Source of the DNA: Candidatus Uhrbacteria bacterium
GTDB lineage: Bacteria > Patescibacteriota > Patescibacteriia > UBA9934 > GWF2-40-263
DNA length: 52,815 bases
Direction: 5' to 3'
Assembly (NCBI GenBank): GCA_013204385.1
Contig: JABMNY010000029.1
Location: 1-52,815 of the forward strand
This document shows positions 18,882 through 28,571 of this stretch, in pieces. Under the pieces are notes generated by a model, which saw only the letters and a program-made list of their open reading frames with translations, was not told the DNA's origin and made no database searches. Position 1 is the stretch's first letter, and every line of letters begins with the position of its first letter. The position numbers were made by a program, and so were the translations under genes.

Positions 18882-19541
18882 CTACATGCCTAACCCCTCA
18901 AGGACTTCGATTACACCCTCAAGGCTTTCGAGAACATAATCTGCTTCATCGAAACCTTTTCTTTCAGCAAAGGCGGTTGGAACAGCTATCACAGTACAGT
19001 TTGCTCGCTTTCCAGAAACAGTCCCACTACTTGAGTCTTCGAATACAATGCAATCTGACGGCATGCATTGTATTAAATTTGCTCCTAGTAGATAAGGATC
19101 TGGTTCAGGTTTTCCTTTCGGACTCACTTCTGCAGTCACTCTTATATCAAAATAACTTGATATTCCCAAAAGTTCTAGATTTATCGAGGCATTTTCAGAA
19201 TTCGAGCTCGTTACTAAACATTTCTTATAACCTCTGCTGCTTACCCAACTTAGAAGATCCTTCGCACCTGGCATGAAGTCTATTTCTTTATTGAGTATGT
19301 TTCTGAACCGAATGTAAAATTCTTGCTTGAAATGCTCTTTATCAATTAATAAACCACATTGTTCAACAATATAGCGAGACCAGTAGTCACTTTCTGTACC
19401 GAGAATATTTGAGTGAATCTGATTAGTAAATGTGCCACCATACGCTAAGCAAACTTCTTGAAAAACTTTGTGAGCAACCGTTTCAGAATTGATTAACAAG
19501 CCATCCATATCAAAAAGGAAGCCGATCTTTTCTTTGTTCAT
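18882..19541 (-). CDS. HAD-family hydrolase (beta-phosphoglucomutase-like)
   Basis: FLFDMDGLLINSE; VTSSNSE; KPEPDPYLLGA; VFEDSSSGTVSGKRA. Confidence 0.85.
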   Translation of the reverse strand: MNKEKIGFLFDMDGLLINSETVAHKVFQEVCLAYGGTFTNQIHSNILGTESDYWSRYIVEQCGLLIDKEHFKQEFYIRFRNILNKEIDFMPGAKDLLSWVSSRGYKKCLVTSSNSENASINLELLGISSYFDIRVTAEVSPKGKPEPDPYLLGANLIQCMPSDCIVFEDSSSGTVSGKRANCTVIAVPTAFAERKGFDEADYVLESLEGVIEVLEGLGM

Positions 19542-19546
19542 ATATA

Positions 19547-19562
19547 TGTTTCACGTGAAACG
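19547..19562. promoter_or_regulatory. Second parS-like site (15/16 to the palindromic form)
   Basis: TGTTTCACGTGAAACG. Confidence 0.65.
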
Positions 19563-19565
19563 TTC

Positions 19566-19640
19566 TGGTGTCCCTGGAGGGAATCGAACCCCCATCGTCA
19601 GCTTAGGACGCTACCGCTCTATCCGTTGAGCTACAGAGAC
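19566..19640 (-). tRNA. tRNA-Arg(CCT), CCA encoded
   Basis: GTCTCTGTAGCTCAACGGATAGAGCGGTAGCGTCCTAAGCTGACGATGGGGGTTCGATTCCCTCCAGGGACACCA. Confidence 0.93.
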
Positions 19641-19735
19641 ATATTATGTGTCGTAAAATGACTGACCCGAAACCATGTTATACTTATCACAAGGCGACAT
19701 CATAGTACGCCACACCCCATTCACCGTCAAAACTT

Positions 19736-20848
19736 ATGACTACTGAAATTATTCTCGCATTCTCTCTTATTTTAGCTGTTATTCTCTTGATACAGCAGTT
19801 CTTAAAAAAGAAACCCTCCCAAGAAGCCTTTGACCCGCAGCTCTTTAACCTTATTAATGATCTTCGAAAAGAGATTCAAGACACGACAAGTTCCGGACGA
19901 AAAGAAATGGAAGGAAAGCTAGATAACATGCACCAACGACTTGTACAAAACATGCAGGAATCTTCTTCAACATTACAGAAGCATTTTACACATACATCAG
20001 GGATCATTCAGGGGGTCACAGAAAAACTCACAAAATTAGATGAAACCAATAAGCAGGTTTTGAATTTTTCTGAACAGCTTCAAAGTCTTGAAAACATTTT
20101 AAAAAATCCAAAGCAACGAGGAATTCTTGGAGAGTATTGGCTCGAGACACTTCTTAATCAAGTTCTTCCTCCTGGTAATTTCCAAATGCAGTATCAATTG
20201 GGGACTGATGAGAAGACTGGACAAGCTCTCATTCCTGACGCTGTCATCTTTATTAAAGAAATGTTGATACCTATTGACGCAAAGTTCTCACTCGAAAATT
20301 ACAATAAGATTAGCCAAGAAACGGACTCTGCTCGTAGAGAACAACTTGAAAAAGTTTTCAAATCAGATGTAAAAATGCGGATCGATGAAACCTCAAAATA
20401 CATCCAGACACAAAAGGGAACGAGTAACTTTGCGTTTATGTTTGTGCCAGCAGAAGGCGTTTATCATAGCCTTATAAGTGAATCTGTCGGAACAGTACGT
20501 GTAAATTCTCGAAATCTGCTGGAATACGCATTTGAAAAAGGTGTCATGATTGTTTCTCCGACATCGTTTTTTGCCTATCTTCAAACCGTGATTCTTGGGC
20601 TTCGAGCGCTTCAAATTGAAGATTCGGTCAAAGATATTCAAAAACAGGCTGAAAATTTGATGCGTCACATGAAAGCCTATGAAGAACATCACAATAGACT
20701 TGGAAAACACCTTGAAACAACTGTTCGTGCCTATTCAGCATCTTCGGGAGAACTCAGAAAGATTGACAAGGATATTTACAAAATCACTGAAGGAGTGGCA
20801 GGAAAAGAAATGGATCCAACCGAATTGTCCTTCCCAACAATTGAGTAA
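19736..20848 (+). CDS. rmuC: DNA recombination protein RmuC homologue
   Basis: GILGEYWLETLLNQVLPPGNFQMQYQ...PIDAKFSLENY...FVPAEGVY. Confidence 0.9.
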   Translation: MTTEIILAFSLILAVILLIQQFLKKKPSQEAFDPQLFNLINDLRKEIQDTTSSGRKEMEGKLDNMHQRLVQNMQESSSTLQKHFTHTSGIIQGVTEKLTKLDETNKQVLNFSEQLQSLENILKNPKQRGILGEYWLETLLNQVLPPGNFQMQYQLGTDEKTGQALIPDAVIFIKEMLIPIDAKFSLENYNKISQETDSARREQLEKVFKSDVKMRIDETSKYIQTQKGTSNFAFMFVPAEGVYHSLISESVGTVRVNSRNLLEYAFEKGVMIVSPTSFFAYLQTVILGLRALQIEDSVKDIQKQAENLMRHMKAYEEHHNRLGKHLETTVRAYSASSGELRKIDKDIYKITEGVAGKEMDPTELSFPTIE

Positions 20849-20938
20849 AGCCATTGACAGCCGAGGACATTTCGCTATACTATCCCTGTCTTGAGTCCAA
20901 CATTTGTTAATCTTACATCCAAATTAAAGAGCTAAGTT

Positions 20939-21208
20939 ATGCCAAATCTACAGAATGCAAAGAAGGCGCTGCGCCAAAGCATTAAACGAGGACAGCGAAA
21001 TAAAATTGTAAAAGCAGAAATCCACTCACTTCGCGTAAAAGTTCGAAAAGCTCTTACAGCAAAGAACGTCGAGGAAGCCACCGAGACTGCACGTCTTGTT
21101 GGAAAGAAACTTGATAAGGCTGTTCAAAAGAACGTCTACAAGCGAAATACTGTTGCTCGATACAAATCCCGCATCATGAAAAAGATCAACGCCCTCAAAA
21201 AAGCGTAA
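20939..21208 (+). CDS. rpsT: 30S ribosomal protein S20
   Basis: MPNLQNAKKALRQSIKRGQRNK...NTVARYKSRIMKKINAL. Confidence 0.93.
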   Translation: MPNLQNAKKALRQSIKRGQRNKIVKAEIHSLRVKVRKALTAKNVEEATETARLVGKKLDKAVQKNVYKRNTVARYKSRIMKKINALKKA

Positions 21209-21211
21209 TCA

Positions 21212-21243
21212 AAATAACAGACCCGTACGGGTCTGTTATTTTA
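21212..21243. terminator. Bidirectional terminator rpsT/holA
   Basis: AAAATAACAGACCCGTACGGGTCTGTTATTTT. Confidence 0.85.
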
Positions 21244-22215
21244 TTGAGTCAGTTTTATTGTTGCTAGATCAACGGCCATGTCGGCATTGATTTGGCCTGT
21301 CTTTAACTGATAATCACTCTCAAACAAGAAGTCATGCACGGATTTTAATTGAGCGAGTGAAAATGCTCGAGATTGTGCCAATGCTTTTTGCGCGACAAAT
21401 GGATGGATGTTAAGTGTGTCGGCAAGTTCTTGCTTTGTGGCTTGTGGATGCTCTTCAAGAAGTCCTTTTGCTCCGAGTAAGATGCGTACCTGTCTTCCTA
21501 GCATTGTGAGTAGGTAATGATCGTTTGCTCCGCTCCACCGTTCTTCTTGTAAAAGACGAATTGCCTCCGTAGGACGACGTTGAGAAACCGCATCAATCAG
21601 TTGAAAAATCTTTCCTTCAAAACTCGCACGCACAAGCTCCTCAACCATTGCGATTGAAATCGTTTCTGTATTTGCGTATGCGACGAGCTTCCCAATCTCA
21701 TTATCCATCTGCCACAAGTCTGCTCCAACGCGCTCCACAAGTACTCTGAGTGCACTGACATCGATTGTTCCGCGATGCTCCTTCACTCGATCCTTCACCC
21801 AACTCGTGAGCTCGGAACCTTGAAGTTGTGGAAACGGATAGTGATGCACTTCTGCAACGTCTACGAGTGCCTTGAATAGTGGCTTTTTTTCGAGTGCTTT
21901 AGGTTCCGTGGACTCCCAAAAGATGACAATAGTTGAATCTGGTGTTTTTGTAAAACCATCAATCCAAATTTGCATCTCAGGTTTTTTAACCTGCCCAATG
22001 AGATCTTTTAACACGACCATACGTTTGGTCCCAAGAAAGGGGAGTGCGTGCACAGCTCCCAATATATCCCCCACATCCGCCCCCTTTCTCCCAATAGTCG
22101 AAAACTCGGCAATATTGAGTCCTGTTGAATCAAATTTCTGTCGGAATGTCTTAATCATGAGATGAACTTTCTCAGACGCTCGAAATCCATCATCTCCGTA
22201 AATAAATATCAGCAT
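21241..22215 (-). CDS. holA: DNA polymerase III subunit delta
   Basis: MLIFIYGDDGFRASEKVHLM...LVERVGADLWQMDNEIGKL...LTMLGRQVRILL. Confidence 0.88.
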   Translation of the reverse strand: MLIFIYGDDGFRASEKVHLMIKTFRQKFDSTGLNIAEFSTIGRKGADVGDILGAVHALPFLGTKRMVVLKDLIGQVKKPEMQIWIDGFTKTPDSTIVIFWESTEPKALEKKPLFKALVDVAEVHHYPFPQLQGSELTSWVKDRVKEHRGTIDVSALRVLVERVGADLWQMDNEIGKLVAYANTETISIAMVEELVRASFEGKIFQLIDAVSQRRPTEAIRLLQEERWSGANDHYLLTMLGRQVRILLGAKGLLEEHPQATKQELADTLNIHPFVAQKALAQSRAFSLAQLKSVHDFLFESDYQLKTGQINADMAVDLATIKLTQ

Positions 22216-22218
22216 AGT

Positions 22219-24837
22219 TTATTTCAATTCTCCCCAGTTTGTCCCCGTCTCCACATCAACTACGAGAGGCACGTCGAAGTTTGCCACACTCTCCATCATT
22301 TCTCGAACTCCTTGTACCACGGGAACAACCGCTTCTTTATCGACTTCCAACAAAATTTCGTCGTGCACTTGAAGCAACATCTTTGCGGGCCACTTTGATG
22401 TTTGAAGCCAACCGTCTACGCGCAACATCGCCATCTTCATAATGTCCGCTGCGGTTCCTTGCACTGGCATATTAATCGCCATACGTTCTGCAGAGGCCAC
22501 AAGCATTGGAACTCCTGACTGAATTTCAGGTAAATAGCGTCTACGGCCAAAAAGTGTCTCTACATAACCTTCAGAATGCGCTTTCGCTTTTGTTTCATCC
22601 AAATACGTCCGAATCGCAGAATGAATTTCAAAATAACGTTCAATGAACTCTTTCGCTTCTGTCATGGTGAGTCCTGTTGATTTTGAAAGTGCTCGAGGGC
22701 CCATTCCATACAGCACCCCAAAGTTAATCGCTTTTGCTGCACGTCGTTGTTCCTTGGTCACTTGATCCTCAGAAACTCCCCAAACTTCCGCAGCTGTTCG
22801 TGTGTGAATATCTGCTCCGTCTTGAAACGCTTTGATGAATGGTTCGTCGTGCGCAATGACAGCCGCAAGGCGCAGTTCGATCTGACTATAATCCACGGCA
22901 ACCAACACCTTTCCGCGCGGGACAACAAATGCTTTACGAATCTCTCTTCCTAACTCTGTCTTGATTGGAATATTTTGAAGGTTTGGGTCTGACGAAGAAA
23001 GTCTCCCCGTCGCAGCAACAGTCTGATTAAAGCTTGTATGAATACGACCGTCTTTTGCAACCAACTTTGGCAATGCCTCCACGTACGTCGACTGCAATTT
23101 AGAAAGTTCACGGTATTCTGAAATGAGTGGAATAATTTCATGTGACCCCCAAAGCTTTTCCAACTCAGGAGCGGCAGTCGAGTATCCCGTTTTTGTCTTC
23201 TTAATTCCTTTTGTTGGAAGCAATAATGTCTCAAACAAAATTTCTGCAAGCTGAGAAGGGGAGTTTACATTAAACTCGACCCCCGCAAACCCAATAATCT
23301 TTGTTGTGAGGACAGCAATATTCTTAGCGAGACTCTTTGAAAACACAGCGAGACTCTTTGAATCAAGCTCAATTCCTTGAGACTCCATTTTGTAGAGAAT
23401 AGGAAGCAGAGGCATCTCAATTTCATCAAACACCTTCTCAGCACCCGCCGTCTTCAGTTCTCCACGCATTTTTATTGCGAGTTTTGGCAATCCAGAGACT
23501 ATCTGACCAAAACGTTCATAGTCCTTCTCTTTTGAAAATGTCTCTGGAACTTCTGCACCTGATCGACCAAGCCACGTATGCATGGCTCCCGCAAGATCAT
23601 GTGCGCGAGAACCGGAATGAAGTAGGTACGATGCGATCATCACATCAAAAGCGAGGGGGGTGAGAACAGTACCCATTTCGTGCATGAGCCCTTTCAAATC
23701 ATGGCCGATAATCCCTTTCGATTTTTGAAGCACTTGAACAACGCTTAAAAGCACCGCTTGTGAAGGATTTGGAATCACAAATGTATGCGTTCCATCTGTG
23801 AACCCTACTGCTGCGAGCGTTGCCCCAAACAAGTCGGCTGGTTGCTTTGCGATCAAAACGCCAAGCATTTTTCCATGATCGATTCCTGCCCCTATGAGAG
23901 ACATATCCTTAATCACCTGCACCTGAACTTTCTCCTCCTCACTTTTTTTCACTATCTTTACCTTCTCCTCTTTCTCTCCATGCTTTCGCAAGAGTGACCG
24001 AAACTCAAGATCGCGATACAACTTCATTAACTTCGTCTCGTCAGGCGCCCCTAGCTTTGCAGACTCAAAAGAAAAAGGAAACTTCATATCACGCACAATT
24101 TCAACGAGCTGAAGAGAGAGTTTGATAAGTTCCTCTTGTCCACGCAGTTTCTTCGCGTATTTTTCTTCTATAATATTGATGTTCTCAAGAATCCCTGTGA
24201 TCGTCTGATATTTTTGTAATAAGAGGATTGCCGTCTTTTCTCCAATCCCTGCTAGACCTGGAATATTATCTGATGGATCTCCACGCAATGCTTTATAATC
24301 GATCAATTGATCTGGAGTGAGACCATAACGCTCCTCAACAGCGGCCACGTCATATAATTTTGTTTCACTGATCCCTTTCTTGAACGTAAGAACTTGTGTG
24401 TGCTCATCAACAAGCTGAAGACTATCTAAATCTCCCGTCACAATGAGCGCACGCATCCCAATCTCTCCTGCCATTTTGGAGAGCGTGCCAATAATATCGT
24501 CCGCTTCAAACCCAGGAACCTCAATCGAGGGGATTCCAAATGCGTTAAGAATTTCTTGAATAAGTGGTATCTGATCGTAAAGCTCCTGTTCTTTTTTTTC
24601 ACGATGACCTTTGTAGTCCGCATAAATCTCATTGCGAAATGTTCCACCAGGAACATCCCAAGCAACCGCCATATATTCAGGCTTTTGAAGCTCGATCATT
24701 TTTTCAACAATCATTGTAAATCCGTATGCGGCGTTTACAACAAGACCGTCTTTGGTCGTCAAAGGGGGGATCGCGTGCCAAGCCCGATGAAGCAAGGCAT
24801 TACCGTCTAATAATAGGATCGTTTCTTGATTTTTCAT
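22219..24837 (-). CDS. polA: DNA polymerase I
   Basis: N-terminal 5'-3' exonuclease (LLLDGNALLHRAWHA; GVPGFEADDIIGT) and polymerase motifs (VAVDYSQIELRLAA; LQVHDEILLEV). Start taken at MKNQETILLLDG. Confidence 0.93.
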   Translation of the reverse strand: MKNQETILLLDGNALLHRAWHAIPPLTTKDGLVVNAAYGFTMIVEKMIELQKPEYMAVAWDVPGGTFRNEIYADYKGHREKKEQELYDQIPLIQEILNAFGIPSIEVPGFEADDIIGTLSKMAGEIGMRALIVTGDLDSLQLVDEHTQVLTFKKGISETKLYDVAAVEERYGLTPDQLIDYKALRGDPSDNIPGLAGIGEKTAILLLQKYQTITGILENINIIEEKYAKKLRGQEELIKLSLQLVEIVRDMKFPFSFESAKLGAPDETKLMKLYRDLEFRSLLRKHGEKEEKVKIVKKSEEEKVQVQVIKDMSLIGAGIDHGKMLGVLIAKQPADLFGATLAAVGFTDGTHTFVIPNPSQAVLLSVVQVLQKSKGIIGHDLKGLMHEMGTVLTPLAFDVMIASYLLHSGSRAHDLAGAMHTWLGRSGAEVPETFSKEKDYERFGQIVSGLPKLAIKMRGELKTAGAEKVFDEIEMPLLPILYKMESQGIELDSKSLAVFSKSLAKNIAVLTTKIIGFAGVEFNVNSPSQLAEILFETLLLPTKGIKKTKTGYSTAAPELEKLWGSHEIIPLISEYRELSKLQSTYVEALPKLVAKDGRIHTSFNQTVAATGRLSSSDPNLQNIPIKTELGREIRKAFVVPRGKVLVAVDYSQIELRLAAVIAHDEPFIKAFQDGADIHTRTAAEVWGVSEDQVTKEQRRAAKAINFGVLYGMGPRALSKSTGLTMTEAKEFIERYFEIHSAIRTYLDETKAKAHSEGYVETLFGRRRYLPEIQSGVPMLVASAERMAINMPVQGTAADIMKMAMLRVDGWLQTSKWPAKMLLQVHDEILLEVDKEAVVPVVQGVREMMESVANFDVPLVVDVETGTNWGELK

Positions 24838-24891
24838 GCTTGCAGTGTACCAATCGTCTAATCGAAAAGCCAGGCATGAAGACATGGCTTT

Positions 24892-25653
24892 TTAAACGCA
24901 TACTTTGGCATTCTCCCACACAAGATCAAAGAGCGTTTTGTATGTTGTCGCAACATCACCACTCGCAAGAATGATAATCGTGTTTTCTTTTCGTGTTGTT
25001 ATAAATGCGACTTGATCTGCAAAAATGATAACAGTTGCGGGAAGTTCTATGTCTGCAGGTAAAATCCGAGATTCACGTAATTCGTCAGAGTCCTTTCGAA
25101 TAATATTCATCGCATCCTTTCCGCTTCTAATAAGTTGTCGACTTTTGATTCCACGTTTTTTTCTCTCTTCAACAATACGTTTTACTAAGTATGGCTCTTT
25201 CACGTAGTCCAAAAGACCCGTTCCAGATGTAATCAAACGGTATTCTTGCACTCCTGAATCTAATAATTGTTTCCAGAGGCGCTTGAAACCTTCTGTTCCT
25301 TCGTAAAAAGTCACACCTGGAACTGTATGTGTTGTGTCTTGAAGAAGTTCGAGCTCTGACATGCTTTGTTCAAGCTCTCTTTCTCGTTCCTTCATTTTTT
25401 CCAACAGTCGAGTTGGTGTTTCAGGAAAGTAAACGATTGCAGATTTATTTTTTCCTTCCCGAAATACACCACCCTGCTTTAGTTTTTCTAAAATTGGATA
25501 AAGGGTTGTACGTGGCAATTCTGTTCGACGAGCCAGTTCAAGCACAGTCGAAGACCCCAACTCCAATCCAGCCAAGTACACCTTCGCTTCTTTTTCATCG
25601 AGACCGTACGCCTCGAGACCAGCAATGAGCTCTGGAGGGTATTGCATCTGCAT
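24892..25653 (-). CDS. TrmB-family transcriptional regulator
   Basis: LEAYGLDEKEAKVYLAGLELGSSTVLELARRTELPRTTLYPILEKLKQ. Confidence 0.85.
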   Translation of the reverse strand: MQMQYPPELIAGLEAYGLDEKEAKVYLAGLELGSSTVLELARRTELPRTTLYPILEKLKQGGVFREGKNKSAIVYFPETPTRLLEKMKERERELEQSMSELELLQDTTHTVPGVTFYEGTEGFKRLWKQLLDSGVQEYRLITSGTGLLDYVKEPYLVKRIVEERKKRGIKSRQLIRSGKDAMNIIRKDSDELRESRILPADIELPATVIIFADQVAFITTRKENTIIILASGDVATTYKTLFDLVWENAKVCV

Positions 25654-25693
25654 ATACTTTACGATCCCACAGTAATTCTACCTAGTCAAAACA

Positions 25694-25712
25694 TTGTCGA
25701 ACTATTCGACAA
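25694..25712. promoter_or_regulatory. Inverted repeat, candidate operator upstream of trmB-like gene
   Basis: TTGTCGAACTATTCGACAA. Confidence 0.45.
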
Positions 25713-25790
25713 CACCTATATGCTCTTTTCTACATACTTGCTAAGTTGTAGATAGTCCGATATCCAGTCGGTACTTCAAAGGAGAGCATC

Positions 25791-26129
25791 ATGAGTCTCG
25801 CGCTCCCACTCGTCCGATTTCTCGTCTATATGGCGCTCCATATGATCGGGGACTTCCCATTCCAAAGTCCTTGGATGATTCAAGGAAAGGAGACAAGTTG
25901 GGAAGTGTTGGTCTACCACTGCATGACCTACACTGCGATGTTCGTCCTAGGCCTCCTCCACCCAGAGCTGGCTAGTCACATCACCGTACAAGGACTTGCC
26001 CTCATCTTCGTAAGCCACATCCTCATTGATGCTGCCAAAGCACGATGGAAGTGGATCAAGCAGATCTGGGTCGATCAGCTCCTGCACTTCTCCATGATTG
26101 CTCTGGCAATCCTCCTTGGGTGGATGTAG
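25791..26129 (+). CDS. DUF3307-family membrane protein
   Basis: LHMIGDFPFQSPWMIQGKE...HILIDAAKARW...QLLHFSMIAL. Confidence 0.7.
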   Translation: MSLALPLVRFLVYMALHMIGDFPFQSPWMIQGKETSWEVLVYHCMTYTAMFVLGLLHPELASHITVQGLALIFVSHILIDAAKARWKWIKQIWVDQLLHFSMIALAILLGWM

Positions 26130-26187
26130 ATGATCTACCCACGCCCCGTCTCCTGCAGGCGGGATTTTTCTTTTTGGAATAAAAAAA

Positions 26188-26263
26188 CCCGCGTTCGTTC
26201 AGCACCCTTCAGAGGGGGTAAGCTGTGCGAAACGCGGGGGAGCAACGCTCACCGTGTGGAGCG
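26188..26263 (-). terminator. Two-hairpin 3' element downstream of the 26280..27171 gene
   Basis: Minus strand: CGCTCCACACGGTGAGCG, then CCCGCGTTTCGCACAGCTTACCC...GGGTGCTGAACGAACGCGGGTTTTTTT. Homologous in sequence and shape to 1-76. Confidence 0.7.
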
Positions 26264-26279
26264 AGGCTCAGTTGTAGGC

Positions 26280-27171
26280 CTAGGAGGCCTGGGCGAAGGC
26301 CTGGGCGTAGTTGCCGGTGGCCTGGTTGCGGGGGACGGCCTGGACCTTCCAGCTCTCGTCGTTCCCACTGACCAGGACCAGGTGGCCGTTGGTGTTGCCG
26401 GTGGCGGTGATGCCGGGGATCACGACCTCCTCGCTCTGGAAGGTCCCGCCGTCGACGACCTGGAAGTCGGTGTCGAGGATGGTCATCTGACCGTCGGAGA
26501 CGACGGAGAGGGCGTGGCCAAGGCCGGTGTCGGCGCGGACCAGGTAGCTGTGCTTGTCGATTTCGACGGTCTCGAGCTCGTAGCCATCGGTGATGACTTC
26601 GTTGAGCTTCTTGGCGTCGAGGAGCGTATCGACCAGGTCGTTGGCGGGGACGATGGCGACGTGGTTGTCGCGCAGGATGCCGTAGTTCTCGTCGGTCGAG
26701 AGCTGGACGCTGGTGAATCGCAGGTTGGCGAAGCTCCAGTTGCCGTCCATGTCCTCGGTCAGGACCAGGGTGTTCCAGCGGCCGTAGAGCTGCTGACCCT
26801 CGTCGATGATGCCGATCGCCGCGGTGGCGAACTGCTTGGTGCCGGTGCTGTCCATGTAGGCCTTGATGGTCTTGCCGAGGCGGGTCGCCTTGAGGCTGTC
26901 CATCCCGCGGGTCGACTGGAGGCGGACCACGTAGATGCTCTTGGCGCCGAGATCGGCGGGGATGAACTTGAAGGGGATCTGGATGGCGTCCATCAGCTCG
27001 ATCTTGCCGTCCTTGCGGGGGCCGTGCTCGGCGCTGAACTCCACCGTCTCGAAGTCCTTGTCGAAGGCCATGCGCTGGATGGCGTCGGGGGTCATGCCGT
27101 CGTTGGTCTTGCCGTAGTCGTTGCCGGGGGGTCACGAAAGCCAGGAGGCTCAGGATCAGGGTCGGGTTCAT
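26280..27171 (-). CDS. High-GC hypothetical protein (ORFan), apparently frameshifted at a C6 tract near codon 14-15
   Basis: Start MNPTLILSLLAFVTP at 27169-27171, continuing in another frame as GNDYGKTNDGMTPDAIQRMAFDKDFETVEF. Confidence 0.6.
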
Positions 27172-27284
27172 TGGAACTTCTCTCTTTTGGGGTGTCCTTA
27201 GGCGTTTTTTTTGATTGCCTTTCGGACGGGATACCGGTTGGTGCGAACCGGTCACGCTGTCACTCAACTGAGCGAACGAGCGAA

Positions 27285-27313
27285 AGAGTATCAGAGGGGG
27301 AAAATTGCGTCAA
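27285..27313 (-). promoter_or_regulatory. Promoter of the 26280..27171 gene
   Basis: TTGACG (27308-27313) - 17 - TACTCT (27285-27290) on the minus strand. Confidence 0.5.
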
Positions 27314-27373
27314 GTGATTATTCCCAATACAACTAAACGAAACGGCTATCGACTAATGATACAATACTCAAGT

Positions 27374-28459
27374 ATGAAAAATATTTTGGCACTTTTGGGG
27401 ATTATTGGACTGCTTATTGCCCTGTTTGCCGGGGCGATCTGGGCGGGATCGAGAATGATAGACTCAAAGGCAAATTCAGAAACCCAAACATCGCAGAACA
27501 CAACCACAGAAGAGGAACTCCCTCATCTTGGAACATTCCCTCCTATAGAAGGGATTGCTTCTTGGATCAATTCAGAAGAACTTTCATCTGAATCGCTCAA
27601 AGGGAAGGTGGTGCTCATCGATTTTTGGACGTACTCCTGTATCAATTGCATCCGCACATTTCCGTACTTGCGTGACTGGTGGGAAAAGTATGAGGACGAT
27701 GGTCTTGTCATCATCGGAGTGCATGCCCCAGAATTTGAGTTTGAAAAAAGTCGAGAGAATGTGCTAATCGCCGCAGAAAAATACGGACTGGCGTATCCGA
27801 TTGCGCTCGATAATGATTTCGTAACTTGGAAGAATTTCCGCAATCAGTACTGGCCTGCAGAATATTTGTTTGATCAATCAGGAGAGTTGCGCTACTTCCA
27901 TTTTGGAGAAGGACACTACAATGAAACGGAACGTGCGATCCAAACACTCTTGAATGTGAAAGCAGAAATGACAGAAGAGGACCTTCCCAATTTTGCTGGC
28001 ATCAAATCTCCAGAAACCTATTTCGGTTGGTGGAGGGCGGAACGATTCGCAAGCCCAGAAGGAATCGTAACTGATCTCACAACAGACTACTCATTTCCTG
28101 ATTCAAACCGTAGCAACGAATGGGCACTTGAAGGAGCATGGACCATTAACGAAAAATATAGTGAAGCAAACTCATCTGGAGCACGATTCCGATTCACGTA
28201 CAACGCAAGCATCGCAAACCTCGTCATGGCAACACGTGATGGAGTGATCCAAGACGTTGTTGTAAGGCTTGATGGGGAAGTGGTGTCACCTGACCTGCTT
28301 GGAACCAATTTAGTAGTTGATGAGCTCACTGAACAGACATTCGTCCAAGTCGAATTCTCTCAACTCTATGAACTCATAGATGGTGATCCTGCAGTTCACA
28401 CGCTTGAGATAGAAACACTCGAACCAGGACTTCAAATCTACGCCATTACATTTGGATAA
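27374..28459 (+). CDS. Membrane-anchored thioredoxin-like (TlpA/DipZ-type) protein
   Basis: VVLIDFWTYSCINCIRTFPYLRDWWEKY with CxxC (CINC); N-terminal TM. Confidence 0.85.
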   Translation: MKNILALLGIIGLLIALFAGAIWAGSRMIDSKANSETQTSQNTTTEEELPHLGTFPPIEGIASWINSEELSSESLKGKVVLIDFWTYSCINCIRTFPYLRDWWEKYEDDGLVIIGVHAPEFEFEKSRENVLIAAEKYGLAYPIALDNDFVTWKNFRNQYWPAEYLFDQSGELRYFHFGEGHYNETERAIQTLLNVKAEMTEEDLPNFAGIKSPETYFGWWRAERFASPEGIVTDLTTDYSFPDSNRSNEWALEGAWTINEKYSEANSSGARFRFTYNASIANLVMATRDGVIQDVVVRLDGEVVSPDLLGTNLVVDELTEQTFVQVEFSQLYELIDGDPAVHTLEIETLEPGLQIYAITFG

Positions 28460-28571
28460 AAATAATCGAGGGGAACCTCGATTTTTCATTCCAGATCCAT
28501 TGACTTTTTTCCATATAATTGCTTGAATCCTAGAGCTGCGAGTAGTCATTCCCTCTATTGGAGTTGAAGTC

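Noticed and set aside
26209-27267. 352-aa minus ORF rich in Arg/Pro/Gln
   Set aside because: Only its N-terminal MNPTLILSLLAFVTP segment is plausible; the rest is an off-frame reading of 26280..27095.
26130-27317. 395-aa plus-strand ORF (Gly/Val/Asp-rich)
   Set aside because: Low-complexity antisense frame over the high-GC minus gene; starts inside a terminator.
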